Assembly (NCBI GenBank): GCA_043769985.1
Contig: JAYVIV010000253.1
Span: 11,877 to 75,876, forward strand
DNA from: Arcicella sp043769985
Lineage (GTDB): Bacteria > Bacteroidota > Bacteroidia > Cytophagales > Spirosomataceae
Direction of reading: 5' to 3'
Length of the DNA: 64,000 nucleotides
Below are positions 53,900 through 62,536 of the stretch, in pieces. The notes under the pieces are model-generated. The model did no database searches and was not told the origin of the DNA. It worked only from the letters and a program-made list of their open reading frames with translations. The number at the start of each line of letters is the position of its first letter. Position 1 is the first letter of the stretch. Both the position numbers and the translations under genes were made by a program.

Positions 53900-54950
53900 A
53901 GAAATTATACATCGGATTTACATCAAATCTGATGAATTTTTGCCATAATTTTATTGCCTTCGTTATCAGCTGACTTTCAATCAAAAATCCATCGTGACCA
54001 TATAATGAATCCAAAGATTGGAAAGTAGAATCTGGAATGTGTTTTGCCAAAAATGCCTGTTCATTTATCGGAAACAAAGCATCCGATTTAATTCCCATCA
54101 CCAAAGTTCTTGATTTTATTTGAGATAGTGCCTTGATTGCTCCTCCCCTACCACGCCCCACATCCTGCGAGTCCATCACCTGTGAGAGTACATAATACGA
54201 AAAAGCATTGAATCGTTGTGCCAATTTTTCACCTTGATATCGCTGGTAAGTTACTGCTCTGTGTGACTTCCCCAAAGGTTCATCTCGCCGTGCTTGTGTA
54301 ACACCATACGTTTCGTAATTTCGATACGAAATCAATGCAGTTGCCCTTGCCGCACTCATTCCTCTGAGTCCCGCCTGGGCATTGCTTTCTACCCAAGTTG
54401 GATCAACTTCAATTGCCATTCTTTGGGATTCGTTAAAAGCAATTCCCCAGGGTGAATGTTGGGCATTTGTGGCAATAAGTATCAGATTTTCAATGAGTTC
54501 TGGTTGAGAAATCGCCCATTCTACGCACTGTTGCCCACCCAATGACCCACCGATACAGGTATAAATTTGATGAATTCCGAGGTGTTCACGAAGAATATCA
54601 AAGGAATTTACAATGTCCCGAATCGTGATTAAAGGGAAATCGTGGTAGTAAGGTTTTCCAGTTTCGGGATTAATGGAAAGTGGTCCTGTACTGCCATAAT
54701 GTGAACCCAAGACGTTTACGCAAATGATAAAATGTTTGTCGGGGTCAAATAATTTTCCACGACCAATCAGCCCTTGCCACCAGTCCTCCGCATCCTGCGA
54801 ACCCGTGAAGGCATGGCATACCCACACGACATTTGAGCAATCGGAATTGATTGTTCCCAATGCCTGATATGCCAAGTCGAGTTCTTGTAAAATGCCTCCC
54901 GCTTCTAAGGGGAAGGTTTTTTTGTGTTTGTATGTATTTGTGTTGTTCAA
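53865..54950 (-). CDS. metX: Homoserine O-acetyltransferase
   Basis: MetX, 361 residues, is an alpha/beta-fold acyltransferase that acetylates (or in some branches succinylates) homoserine using the acyl-CoA, the entry step of methionine synthesis. The nucleophile is in CIGGSLGGQQCVEWA, WVCHAFTGSQDAEDWW and FFICVNVLGSHYGSTGP-like INVLGSHYGSTGPLS are family marks, and the catalytic His is in SLYGHDGFLIE with the Asp in MGIKSDALFPINEQ. Its sulfhydrylase partner metY lies upstream at 56197, with an AAA/DUF4143 gene now between. The 3' end overlaps PAP2 on the other strand. Confidence 0.93.
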   Translation of the reverse strand: MNNTNTYKHKKTFPLEAGGILQELDLAYQALGTINSDCSNVVWVCHAFTGSQDAEDWWQGLIGRGKLFDPDKHFIICVNVLGSHYGSTGPLSINPETGKPYYHDFPLITIRDIVNSFDILREHLGIHQIYTCIGGSLGGQQCVEWAISQPELIENLILIATNAQHSPWGIAFNESQRMAIEVDPTWVESNAQAGLRGMSAARATALISYRNYETYGVTQARRDEPLGKSHRAVTYQRYQGEKLAQRFNAFSYYVLSQVMDSQDVGRGRGGAIKALSQIKSRTLVMGIKSDALFPINEQAFLAKHIPDSTFQSLDSLYGHDGFLIESQLITKAIKLWQKFIRFDVNPMYNFFKKLEGKSELV

Positions 54951-54962
54951 TGTTTTTTCCTG

Positions 54963-56126
54963 TTATAAAACCCCCTCCAAATCCTCCAATCTAATAAATT
55001 CCCCACTTTGCGTTTTCATTCGTTGCGTTCCTGCATAAATCACATATTCCGATGATTGTACTTTTTCATTAGCAAGTGATTTCCAATATTTTAAATTTTT
55101 GAAAAAATCTTTTGACATCGTCATGGATGATTTCACTTCAAATACTTTTAATAAATTGGGAGTTTCCACTAAAATATCTACTTCTTTTCCTATATGGTCT
55201 TGCCAAAAATAACAGAGTGCTTCTTTGCCTTGATTATAATGGAATTTCAATATTTCCGTCAATACCAAATTCTCAAATAATCCTCCTCTCAAATAATGAC
55301 TTTCTACTTGTTCCACTTCTTGAATATTGAGTAATGAACAAGCTAAACCTGTATCATAAAAGTACATTTTGGGCGATTTGGTAAGCCTTTTATTGAAATT
55401 CTCAAAATGGGGCGGTAATAAATAAAGCACATAACTTGCCTCCAAAACCGAAATCCATGATTTAATAGTATTTACCGCCACACCACAATCATTTGCCAAA
55501 GATGAGTAATTCAAAACCGTCCCAATTCTGGCAGCACATAATTTCAAAAACTTTGTGAATAGACTTAAATCACTCACATTTTTCAAAGTTTTTACGTCTC
55601 TTTCCAAATATGTTTGAATATAATTTGGATAAAAATCTATTGGATTAATATTTTTATCGTACAGCCTTGGATATAATCCTTTGAAAATCAATTCGTTAAT
55701 AAAATTTTGTTCAAACTCCGTATGTTGAATTTCTGAATAACTGAAAGGTAATAATTTGAAAAGTGCCACTCTACCAGCCAACGATTGCGTAATTTTTTCC
55801 ATTAATAGAAAATTCTGAGAGCCTGATAAAATAAACATTCCAACTTTATCAGAAGCATCCACAATCGTTTGAAGATAAGAAAAAAGTTCGGGTACTCGTT
55901 GAACCTCATCCAAAATTGCCCCATCTGGATAATTTGATAAAAATGTTCTTGGGTCGATTTCTGCAAATAATCTTACATCGGGGTCTTCCAAAGAGATGTA
56001 AGGTTTATTTGGGAATAACGTTTTAACCAAGGTAGATTTACCAGACTGCCGTGGACCAGTTACCACAATTATTGGGTATTTAGTAGAAAGTTCAAGGACT
56101 TTCGTAGCAATTTTTCTATTAATCAT
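54963..56126 (-). CDS. AAA_14/DUF4143 ATP-binding protein
   Basis: This 387-residue protein counts from the ATG at 56126 (MINRKIATKVLEL); the frame extends to a TTG inside a palindrome. The N-terminal AAA_14 domain has Walker A GPRQSGKS and Walker B GAILDEVQRVPELF, and GSQNFLLMEKITQSLAGR is the sensor region. The C-terminal DUF4143 domain has QDHIGKEVDILVE and KVFEVKSS, a PD-(D/E)XK-like Asp...Glu-x-Lys pattern. This family is frequent in Bacteroidota and archaea and has no settled function. It interrupts the met operon: 12 bases ahead of metX and downstream of metY. Confidence 0.85.
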   Translation of the reverse strand: MINRKIATKVLELSTKYPIIVVTGPRQSGKSTLVKTLFPNKPYISLEDPDVRLFAEIDPRTFLSNYPDGAILDEVQRVPELFSYLQTIVDASDKVGMFILSGSQNFLLMEKITQSLAGRVALFKLLPFSYSEIQHTEFEQNFINELIFKGLYPRLYDKNINPIDFYPNYIQTYLERDVKTLKNVSDLSLFTKFLKLCAARIGTVLNYSSLANDCGVAVNTIKSWISVLEASYVLYLLPPHFENFNKRLTKSPKMYFYDTGLACSLLNIQEVEQVESHYLRGGLFENLVLTEILKFHYNQGKEALCYFWQDHIGKEVDILVETPNLLKVFEVKSSMTMSKDFFKNLKYWKSLANEKVQSSEYVIYAGTQRMKTQSGEFIRLEDLEGVL

Positions 56127-56132
56127 ATTCTC

Positions 56133-56179
56133 ATTTTCTTTACAAATTTGCAATTGAATTGCAAATTTGTAAAGAAAAT
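56133..56179. promoter_or_regulatory. Perfect 47-bp palindrome upstream of the AAA_14/DUF4143 gene
   Basis: Arms of 23 bases (ATTTTCTTTACAAATTTGCA plus ATT, and its exact complement) are separated by one base. It ends seven bases before the ATG at 56126 and 17 bases past the metY stop. It could be an operator for a dimeric regulator, a terminator for metY, or an element that came with the gene. Confidence 0.7.
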
Positions 56180-56196
56180 CCGATAATCAAAATATT

Positions 56197-57480
56197 TTAC
56201 GCTCCCAAAGCCGCAATAATATCCGCCTTTATATCCTCAATATGTTCAATCCCCAAAGAAATTCTCAACATATTTGGCTCAACGCCCGCTGATTGTTGTT
56301 CACTTTCTGATAATTGTGAGTGGGTTGTTGAAGCTGGGTGAATAATCAAGGTTTTAGAGTCACCCACGTTTGCCAAGTGAGAAATCAAGGTTAAACTATT
56401 TACAAATTTCTCCGCAACGGCTCTGTCTCCCTTTAATTTGAAAGAAAGTACGCCTCCAAATCCACGTGTCAGGTATTTTTTAGCGGTTTCGTGATACGCA
56501 TGATTTTCTAATCCTGGGTAATTTACTGACTCCACCCCCTCATGATTTTGTAGCCAGGTTGCCAACGCAAGGGCATTTTCGCAAGTACGTTCCACTCGCA
56601 ACGAAAGCGTTTCTAAACCTTGAATTAACAAAAATGAGTTAAACGGACTTTGTGCAGGACCCCAATCACGCAGCCCCTCCACTCGGCAACGGATGATGAA
56701 CTGAATATTACCAAATGGTCCACCGATTCCGAAGACATCGTTCATTACCAAACCATGATAACTTGGCGAAGGTGAGGTAAACTGCGGATATTTTCCATTG
56801 CCCCAATTGAACGTTCCTGCATCCACAATCACACCGCCCATTGAAGTACCGTGTCCACCAATCCATTTTGTGGCAGATTCTACCAAAATATGAGCTCCCC
56901 ATTTCAAAGGCTGACAGATAGCACCGCCCGCCCCGAAGGTATTATCCACAATAATTGGCAAATCATATTTCTTTGCCAATGCTGCAAATGCCTCAAAATC
57001 AGGTACTGACAAACCTGGATTACCGATGGTTTCTAAATAAATCGCCTTCGTTTTATCATCAATTAAAGGCTCAAAACTTGCCACATTTACGCCATCGGCA
57101 AAACGGGCTTCCACGCCAATATTCTTAAAAGAGTTCTTGAATTGATTATATGAACCACCGTATAAATGGGAAGTTGTAACGAAATTATCACCCACGGAAG
57201 TAATGTTATTTATCGCCAAAAACTGAGCTGAATGTCCCGAAGATGTAGCCAAAGCTGCTACACCACCTTCCAGAGCCGCCACTCTTTTCTCGAAAACATC
57301 ATTGGTTGGGTTCATCAAACGGGTATAAATATTCCCAAATTCTTGCAACGCAAAAAGCCTTGCACCGTGAGCAGAATCCTTGAATTGGTATGCTGTTGTC
57401 TGATAAATAGGCACAGCTCGTGACTGTGTTACGGGATCAATTTCTTGTCCTGCGTGTAATTGGAGGGTTTCAAAGTTCAT
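56197..57480 (-). CDS. metY: O-acetylhomoserine aminocarboxypropyltransferase (sulfhydrylase)
   Basis: MetY, 427 residues, is a PLP enzyme of the Cys/Met metabolism family that makes homocysteine from O-acetylhomoserine and sulfide. The start NFETLQLHAGQEIDPVTQSR and VPIYQTTAYQFKDSAHGA are typical of MetY rather than MetB/C. PLP contacts: SSGHSAQFLAI, VDNTFGAGGAICQPLKWGAH, and the Schiff-base Lys in VESATKWIGGHGTS. The C-terminal LISHLANVGDSKTLIIHPASTTHSQ is diagnostic. It works directly after MetX, from which it is separated by the AAA_14/DUF4143 gene. Confidence 0.95.
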   Translation of the reverse strand: MNFETLQLHAGQEIDPVTQSRAVPIYQTTAYQFKDSAHGARLFALQEFGNIYTRLMNPTNDVFEKRVAALEGGVAALATSSGHSAQFLAINNITSVGDNFVTTSHLYGGSYNQFKNSFKNIGVEARFADGVNVASFEPLIDDKTKAIYLETIGNPGLSVPDFEAFAALAKKYDLPIIVDNTFGAGGAICQPLKWGAHILVESATKWIGGHGTSMGGVIVDAGTFNWGNGKYPQFTSPSPSYHGLVMNDVFGIGGPFGNIQFIIRCRVEGLRDWGPAQSPFNSFLLIQGLETLSLRVERTCENALALATWLQNHEGVESVNYPGLENHAYHETAKKYLTRGFGGVLSFKLKGDRAVAEKFVNSLTLISHLANVGDSKTLIIHPASTTHSQLSESEQQSAGVEPNMLRISLGIEHIEDIKADIIAALGA

Positions 57481-57542
57481 GATTAATATGTTTTGTGTTA
57501 ATTATTTGATATATGTTGTGAAACTTTTGTCTGGGCGACCCC

Positions 57543-57653
57543 GTCTGAACTTGGATTGCGAAACGTCGCACTGTGTCCGATTTAAGGATTTTTGGGATTT
57601 GTTGTCGAATTCTAATCCTAAAAATCCATTAATCCCACGAATCTAAATTCAGA
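57543..57653. repeat. Inverted-repeat element with GTCTGAA ends
   Basis: GTCTGAACTTGGATTGCG at the left is complemented by CGAATCTAAATTCAGA at the right, with an inner AGGATTTTTGGGATT / AATCCTAAAAATCC stem. It lies between metY and the DinB gene, and the DinB stop codon (TGA) is formed by the right end. End motif shared with 11226-11427. Confidence 0.75.
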
Positions 57654-58176
57654 AAGATTCCAAAGCAATCTCAATATGTCTTAAATGATGTTTTGCGTGC
57701 CAGACCGTCATGTCAAGGGCTTGCGGAAGATTAACATTTATTTGTCTAAATGGGTGATAATAAGTTCTTTCATAATCACTTGCAAGAATATTTGAGAACA
57801 CATAAGCATAACGTTTATGCGTACTTTCAATCATCTGCAAAGAGTCCTCAATGGGTGCTTTGGCAGAATCTGGAAGGGCAGAAAGTGCATTCACATTACC
57901 AAAAACGCCAACTGGATTTTCTTCCGTCAAAGCCTGTTTAATTCTAATAAAATGCCACAAATGCGTATCCGCCACATGATGCACCAATTGGCGAATCGTC
58001 CAAGAGCCTTCACGATACGTTTTCTCTAAATCTTCTTCTGAAAGATATTGCGTTAACTCTTTGTATTTCAGGGAATAAGCTAAAATATCAGCAATATTTT
58101 GCTTAGTTTCTTCGGATGAATAATGGTCTTTTGAAGCCCACTTTCCTACGGGGTACTGAATTTGTTCGAGTGTCAT
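57649..58176 (-). CDS. DinB/YfiT family putative metal-dependent hydrolase
   Basis: This 175-residue four-helix-bundle protein of the DinB superfamily is of the YfiT subgroup that includes bacillithiol S-transferase-like enzymes. The start YPVGKWASKDHYSSEE is typical of YfiT. The metal-binding His triad is in TIRQLVHHVADTHLWHF (first His) and MTVWHAKHHLRHIE (two more His), spaced as expected. Role as a thiol transferase or hydrolase is by family only. The last codons ESF and the stop fall in an inverted-repeat element. Confidence 0.85.
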   Translation of the reverse strand: MTLEQIQYPVGKWASKDHYSSEETKQNIADILAYSLKYKELTQYLSEEDLEKTYREGSWTIRQLVHHVADTHLWHFIRIKQALTEENPVGVFGNVNALSALPDSAKAPIEDSLQMIESTHKRYAYVFSNILASDYERTYYHPFRQINVNLPQALDMTVWHAKHHLRHIEIALESF

Positions 58177-58207
58177 TTTTTTGGTTTTAAGTTATTGTGT
58201 AACAACA

Positions 58208-58271
58208 GGTGCAGAGCACCAAAATATTTGTAGCATGAAATAAATACCGAGTGCAACAGGTGCAGAGCACC
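58208..58271. repeat. REP-type hairpins downstream of the RAYT gene
   Basis: Two copies of GGTGCAGAGCACC (58208-58220, 58259-58271) occur in the same orientation, each preceded by AACA and followed by AAAATATTTGTAGC or GAAATATTA. The motif is a GGTGC/GCACC hairpin with AGA loop. Confidence 0.88.
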
Positions 58272-58277
58272 GAAATA

Positions 58278-58760
58278 TTAATCCTCAGATTCATCTATAT
58301 TTTCAAAAAAATCAAACACATATTCTTCTTTGAAATCAATATCATTTTTACGAAGCATTTCTAAATATTCTTCTTTAAAAGATTTTTTCTTATGGTGTGC
58401 TTCTTGATTTAGGATGTATTTGACAACAGTATCTAATTGTGAGCGAGAATGTGAAAATGCTCCGTAGCCTTTCTGCCATTCAAACTTAAATTTTGACAAA
58501 TTCTTCTCCTTAATCCACCCATTACTGGATGTTTTAATATTTTCAACTAAGTCTGGAATACGTTGATTAACGTCATATCCAATAAAAATATGAATATGGT
58601 CGGACATTGAACCGATTGCCAATAATTTATGCTTGTGATTCTGAATAATACCAGTAATATACATTTCTAACTCATTCTTCCACGACTTTTTTATTAGTGC
58701 TTCTCTATTTTTAGGTGATAAAACCAAGTGGATATAGAGTTGGGTGTATGTATTTGCCAT
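58278..58760 (-). CDS. REP-associated Y1 transposase (RAYT, IS200/IS605-like TnpA)
   Basis: This 160-residue HUH-type single-strand transposase of the IS200-like group has the HUH motif H55-x-H57 in SDHIHIFIGYD. The catalytic Tyr is Y115 in VVKYILNQEAHH, and FEWQKGYGAFSHSRSQ is the usual conserved core between them. No TnpB is present and there are no normal IS ends; instead, GGTGCAGAGCACC hairpins flank the gene on both sides. That is the arrangement of domesticated RAYT proteins, which process single-stranded REP sequences and may spread them. The acidic C-terminal tail (DFFENIDESED) is unusual. It is intact and of full length. Confidence 0.9.
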   Translation of the reverse strand: MANTYTQLYIHLVLSPKNREALIKKSWKNELEMYITGIIQNHKHKLLAIGSMSDHIHIFIGYDVNQRIPDLVENIKTSSNGWIKEKNLSKFKFEWQKGYGAFSHSRSQLDTVVKYILNQEAHHKKKSFKEEYLEMLRKNDIDFKEEYVFDFFENIDESED

Positions 58761-58805
58761 AGGGATATAAAATTATTTTTCGTTTAAATTTGGGTATAAT
58801 TAACA

Positions 58806-58871
58806 GGTGCAGAGCACCATGGTATTTGTAGTAGCTACAAGTGTACTCGTAAAGCAAAGGTGCAGAACACC
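58806..58871. repeat. REP-type hairpins upstream of the RAYT gene
   Basis: GGTGCAGAGCACC at 58806-58818 and GGTGCAGAACACC at 58859-58871, in the same direction as the pair at 58208-58271, so the transposase gene is bracketed by direct copies. Confidence 0.85.
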
Positions 58872-59023
58872 GTAATATAAAAAGGTGGATGATAGAAATA
58901 CTATTAAGTAATCAATACTAATTAAACGACGTTGTATTCTACTGTAAAGTGATAATTTTCAAGTAATTAAGCTCCAAATAACGAACATCGAAATACGAAT
59001 AACTACTTATTATTACTACTACT

Positions 59024-59163
59024 ACAAATATTTCGGTGTTCTGCACCTTTTGGGAATCACAATTTTCAAAGCTATAAATATTTCGGTGCTCTGCACCTTG
59101 TTGGCATTTACACTTTTGATGCTACAAATATTGTGGACAGCTACGTTTGCTGTACTGCACCTA
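59024..59163. repeat. Inverted group of REP-type hairpins
   Basis: GGTGTTCTGCACC (59035-59047) and GGTGCTCTGCACC (59085-59097), each preceded by CTACAAATATTTC or CTATAAATATTTC. A decayed copy with an inserted stretch ends in TGCACC near 59163. These are in opposite orientation to those at 58208-58871, giving a paired, inverted layout like BIMEs. Confidence 0.82.
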
Positions 59164-59299
59164 TTTGAACGTACTTTTAAGTTACTGCAAATTGTTCCAT
59201 AATTTTAGGAATGTAAAAACAGTAATACCCTAAACCTGACGAATAATTAACAGTAAAAAAGACTGGAATTGAATCGTAATTGGTTTATATTTCCGTGAA

Positions 59300-59412
59300 T
59301 CAGTTGCCAGTTACCAGTTATCAGCTATCAGATTTTCAGGTGACAGCTCTCAGAATAAATCTGTTTACTGCTTACTGTTTACTGCTTACTGTTCACTGTT
59401 TACTGCTCACTG
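59300..59412. repeat. Simple repeats CAGTTACCAGTTATCAG and TTTACTGCTTACTG
   Basis: Short imperfect tandem units (CAGTTACCAGTTATCAGCTA followed by several TTACTGCTTACTGTTTACTG variants) occur without coding content. They fill part of the ~1.1 kb gene-free stretch 58761-59898. Confidence 0.7.
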
Positions 59413-59627
59413 AAACGGTAGGAATTAGCACCTTGCCTTTACGGTTTGGTAGGTTGCCAGAAGTTCATTGAGCCTATTCTCTCCCTTCTTCTTTATAAAT
59501 CAAATTACCAAAATGAGAGAGAAACCTCTCGGAGGAAAAGTTGATTTGATGTTGCAAAGTAAAAGGTGGAAAATTTAAAATGCAAATTTTATTTTAAGGT
59601 AATTTTAAAAACAAGAGTGCCTTTAAC

Positions 59628-59654
59628 TCCCCGAAAGTTTTTCCACTTTCGGGA
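59628..59654. repeat. Hairpin CCCGAAAGT/ACTTTCGGG in gene-free stretch
   Basis: Perfect nine-base stem with a TTTTCC loop, followed by AAGTCCCCCC and not by a T-run, so not a typical terminator. The rest of 59430-59898 shows no gene. Confidence 0.55.
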
Positions 59655-59898
59655 AGTCCCCCCAAGTCAAACATGATACGTTCAAATTTACAATTTCCCT
59701 TGATGAATAATAAGGACTGGATTAATTAATTTTTCAATCAATATACTTTGTTCAAACCTTAAAATTTTGTTATTTCGCAGTTCCATTCCGCTACAAATTT
59801 TCCCGCCCGAAAACCTTAGATATATTTCACTTCTTGTGTGATTTGTTAATAAAACTTATCACTTTTAATAAGCCACTAATTAAACTACCTGCAAACTG

Positions 59899-62478
59899 AT
59901 GAACCACGAAAGTCGTCGTAAATTTCTTAAAAATACCTCTCTAATCGGTGGATTAGGCTTTGCCAACTTTGGCGATGGTCCGACCACAATTTTTCCCATC
60001 GAAAGTCAAAACGGAAAACTTGCCATTACTTCTCACGAAAAAGGGCAAGTTGTAAAACCGCTTGATGTTGTTACAATTACTACCACGGAATCTGGCTACT
60101 TTTTCATCCGTGACGGGCGTTTCAAGATGTATCGCAAGGGAGAAGGAAAGGTCAGTAGTATCACATTCAGAGTTGGTGGGGCGTTAGGAAATCATTTTTG
60201 TGAATTGCGTAATAATAATGGCGATAGGATTGATTCTATCTACTTTTCAGTAAATTGTCAAACCGAAATAGTAGATAGTTCTGGGATTTATAAAGAGCTT
60301 TTACAGACCCTTTATTGGTCGATGATTGGGGAGTTTGGGGAGACATCGGCATACAGAATTAATGGTAAAATTTACAAAGTTTTCGTGGGTTGGTTGCGTG
60401 ATCATACGCACACGATGAAGGCGATGAAATATTTTAACCCAAACCTCAAAGACGGTTTCGACTTATACGCTGATTATCAACGAGAAGACGGCATGATTTG
60501 GGATAATGTTTATCGAAAAACCAAAGAACCCAACTGGTGGGACACGGTTTTGACGAAGGATAATTTTATCAAGAAAATAGAAGGCGGAACGTATGAATTG
60601 AAACGCCAACCTGTGGAGGCTGACATAGAATATTTGTTCGTGCAATGCCTATATGAATCATGGAAAGCAACGGGCGATAATGCTTGGATGCGTAAAAATT
60701 TAGAATCCGCCCTCAAATCAATCAAGTATATCACGACTAATAAATACCGTTGGTCGAATAAATATCAATTGGTAAAAAGAGCCTTCACGATTGATACGTG
60801 GGACTTCAAGCATGAATATGACAATGCAGTAACAGATGGTGCAAACATGATTATTAACGAAAAAACCGACTTCGGAATCATGTTTGGGGATAATAACGGA
60901 CTAATTTCGGCGTATCGAATGTTGGCAGAAATGTTAATGGCAAGTGGACGGAAAGAGGATGGAAATTATTATAATCAAGAAGCAAAAAACCTGCAAGAAC
61001 GCTTAGATAAATTGACGTGGAATGGTCGTCATTATGTTCATTTTGTACCCGAAGACCCTCAATTTTTCACTAAAAGAAATATCGGCAAAACCAAAACTGA
61101 AGAACAAATTTCTTTGTCAAATGCTTATGCGTTAAATCGTGGTATTTCGCACCTACAAGCCCTTGGAATTTTGAATGAATATCATAAAATCAGAGGAGAA
61201 ATGCCCAAAACTTCTGTGGGAGAATGGTATAACATTTACCCACCTTTTGAAAATGGTTTTCAGAAAGATGGTGAAATGTGGGAGTATATGAACGGAGGTG
61301 TAAGTACCATCGTAGCGGGTGAATTGGCACATGGAGCGTTCCAAAATGGTTATGAAACTTACGGCGTTGATATTCTCAACCGAGTATTAAATCTGGCTCG
61401 GAAACACGATAATTATCTGCACGGAACTTACAAAGGAAAATTGCCCGAAACGAAAACTGGGAATTTTACCACCATGAGTTTAGCCAAAGTCGCCAATGCT
61501 GATTTTGCAGGAAAAGGTGGGCAGGGAATCCCAGGATGGAATGGTGATGGCGAAGGAAATGATGCCTCTGAAATACCTTTGGGACAACATCTATTTTTGA
61601 ATATTCCTTTTCAAATAACAGACCCGCTCGACAACGGTGGGAAAGGAGCAATTGTGATTTCTGACGACATGGAAAAGGATTATCAAATCTCCTCTGCCGT
61701 AATTCTTAATCGAAAAACAACTACAATTTACCTTCTCCACGCACGCTCAAAAGGTGATATTATTGGTATGGTGGCTCTGCGTTATGACGATGGTTCAACT
61801 TTCACGGAGTATATTCATGGCGATAAAATTGACAATTGGTGGTTTCCACAAGATAAAGCAAATTTCAAGGTGGCATGGTCTGGCAAGAACAAGAAATCAC
61901 CTTTTGTTGGTTTGGGAATTACGCAAATTATCAATCCCAATCCTGATAAAAAAATTGAAGCAATTGAATTATTTGGCATGAAAAATTCAAAATCTCGGTG
62001 GTTGATTGCAGGTTTGACTTTGGGAGATTCAGTTATTGATGTAAAATCAAAGGATAACTCAAAAGAAGATTTATCATTTGGCATTCCCGACCGTTGGGGT
62101 GCTGCGGCTGTAACTTACTCATTATTAGAGGGTTTGGCGGGTATAAAAGACACTGCAACGATGTTTGAGAAAGTGAAAATTTCGCCAAGATGGGAAGCTA
62201 CGGGCGAAAAAGAAGTTGTAGTAACGGTAAAATACGAAGCATCGGGTGGATATATTTCGTATCAGTATAAATTTTCTGGTAATAGGTTAACCATCAATTT
62301 CACAGGAACAGGGACGATTTCAGAATGGGAAATTCTATTACCTCAAAATAAAAAACCATTCTCTTTAAAAACAAATGGAAACACTAAACCGTTGATTATC
62401 AATAAAATAGAGAATTCTAATTATTTAGTTTTTTCAATTGACAGCTTAGGTGTAAATAGCATTGAAGTAGATTTTTAA
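59899..62478 (+). CDS. Tat-exported six-hairpin glycosidase-like protein
   Basis: This 859-residue protein has a twin-arginine signal, ESRRKFLKNTSLIGG (S-R-R-x-F-L-K), so it should be exported folded. Residues ~35-130 form a beta-rich N-terminal domain. A central alpha/alpha toroid-like region (about 135-560) follows, with WLRDHTHTMKAMKYF, QREDGMIWDNVY, TIDTWDFKHEYDNAV and EMWEYMNGGVS, the last two carrying acidic residues that could be catalytic. The C-terminal ~250 residues are beta-rich. I recognise the (alpha/alpha)6 six-hairpin glycosidase look but cannot assign a GH family. It probably cleaves a complex glycan in the periplasm. A terminator follows. Confidence 0.7.
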   Translation: MNHESRRKFLKNTSLIGGLGFANFGDGPTTIFPIESQNGKLAITSHEKGQVVKPLDVVTITTTESGYFFIRDGRFKMYRKGEGKVSSITFRVGGALGNHFCELRNNNGDRIDSIYFSVNCQTEIVDSSGIYKELLQTLYWSMIGEFGETSAYRINGKIYKVFVGWLRDHTHTMKAMKYFNPNLKDGFDLYADYQREDGMIWDNVYRKTKEPNWWDTVLTKDNFIKKIEGGTYELKRQPVEADIEYLFVQCLYESWKATGDNAWMRKNLESALKSIKYITTNKYRWSNKYQLVKRAFTIDTWDFKHEYDNAVTDGANMIINEKTDFGIMFGDNNGLISAYRMLAEMLMASGRKEDGNYYNQEAKNLQERLDKLTWNGRHYVHFVPEDPQFFTKRNIGKTKTEEQISLSNAYALNRGISHLQALGILNEYHKIRGEMPKTSVGEWYNIYPPFENGFQKDGEMWEYMNGGVSTIVAGELAHGAFQNGYETYGVDILNRVLNLARKHDNYLHGTYKGKLPETKTGNFTTMSLAKVANADFAGKGGQGIPGWNGDGEGNDASEIPLGQHLFLNIPFQITDPLDNGGKGAIVISDDMEKDYQISSAVILNRKTTTIYLLHARSKGDIIGMVALRYDDGSTFTEYIHGDKIDNWWFPQDKANFKVAWSGKNKKSPFVGLGITQIINPNPDKKIEAIELFGMKNSKSRWLIAGLTLGDSVIDVKSKDNSKEDLSFGIPDRWGAAAVTYSLLEGLAGIKDTATMFEKVKISPRWEATGEKEVVVTVKYEASGGYISYQYKFSGNRLTINFTGTGTISEWEILLPQNKKPFSLKTNGNTKPLIINKIENSNYLVFSIDSLGVNSIEVDF

Positions 62479-62479
62479 C

Positions 62480-62513
62480 AAAAAAAGGTAGTTCTTGCGA
62501 GCTACCTTTTTTG
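62480..62513. terminator. Bidirectional intrinsic terminator
   Basis: AAAAAAGGTAG pairs with CTACCTTTTTT around a ten-base loop, with A-run and T-run on the two sides. It separates the convergent glycosidase-like and phosphohexomutase genes. Confidence 0.88.
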
Positions 62514-62536
62514 TTGTCTTCTAAAAGCAAAATTCA

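Noticed and set aside
58208..59163. Possible CRISPR array from repeated 13-mers
   Set aside because: Spacing is irregular, copies occur in both orientations, units are short hairpins, and a RAYT gene but no cas gene is adjacent.
59280..59471. Small ORF across the TTACTG repeats
   Set aside because: It is composed of simple repeat sequence (residue pattern of LLTVHCLLL type) and has no start context or homology I recognise.
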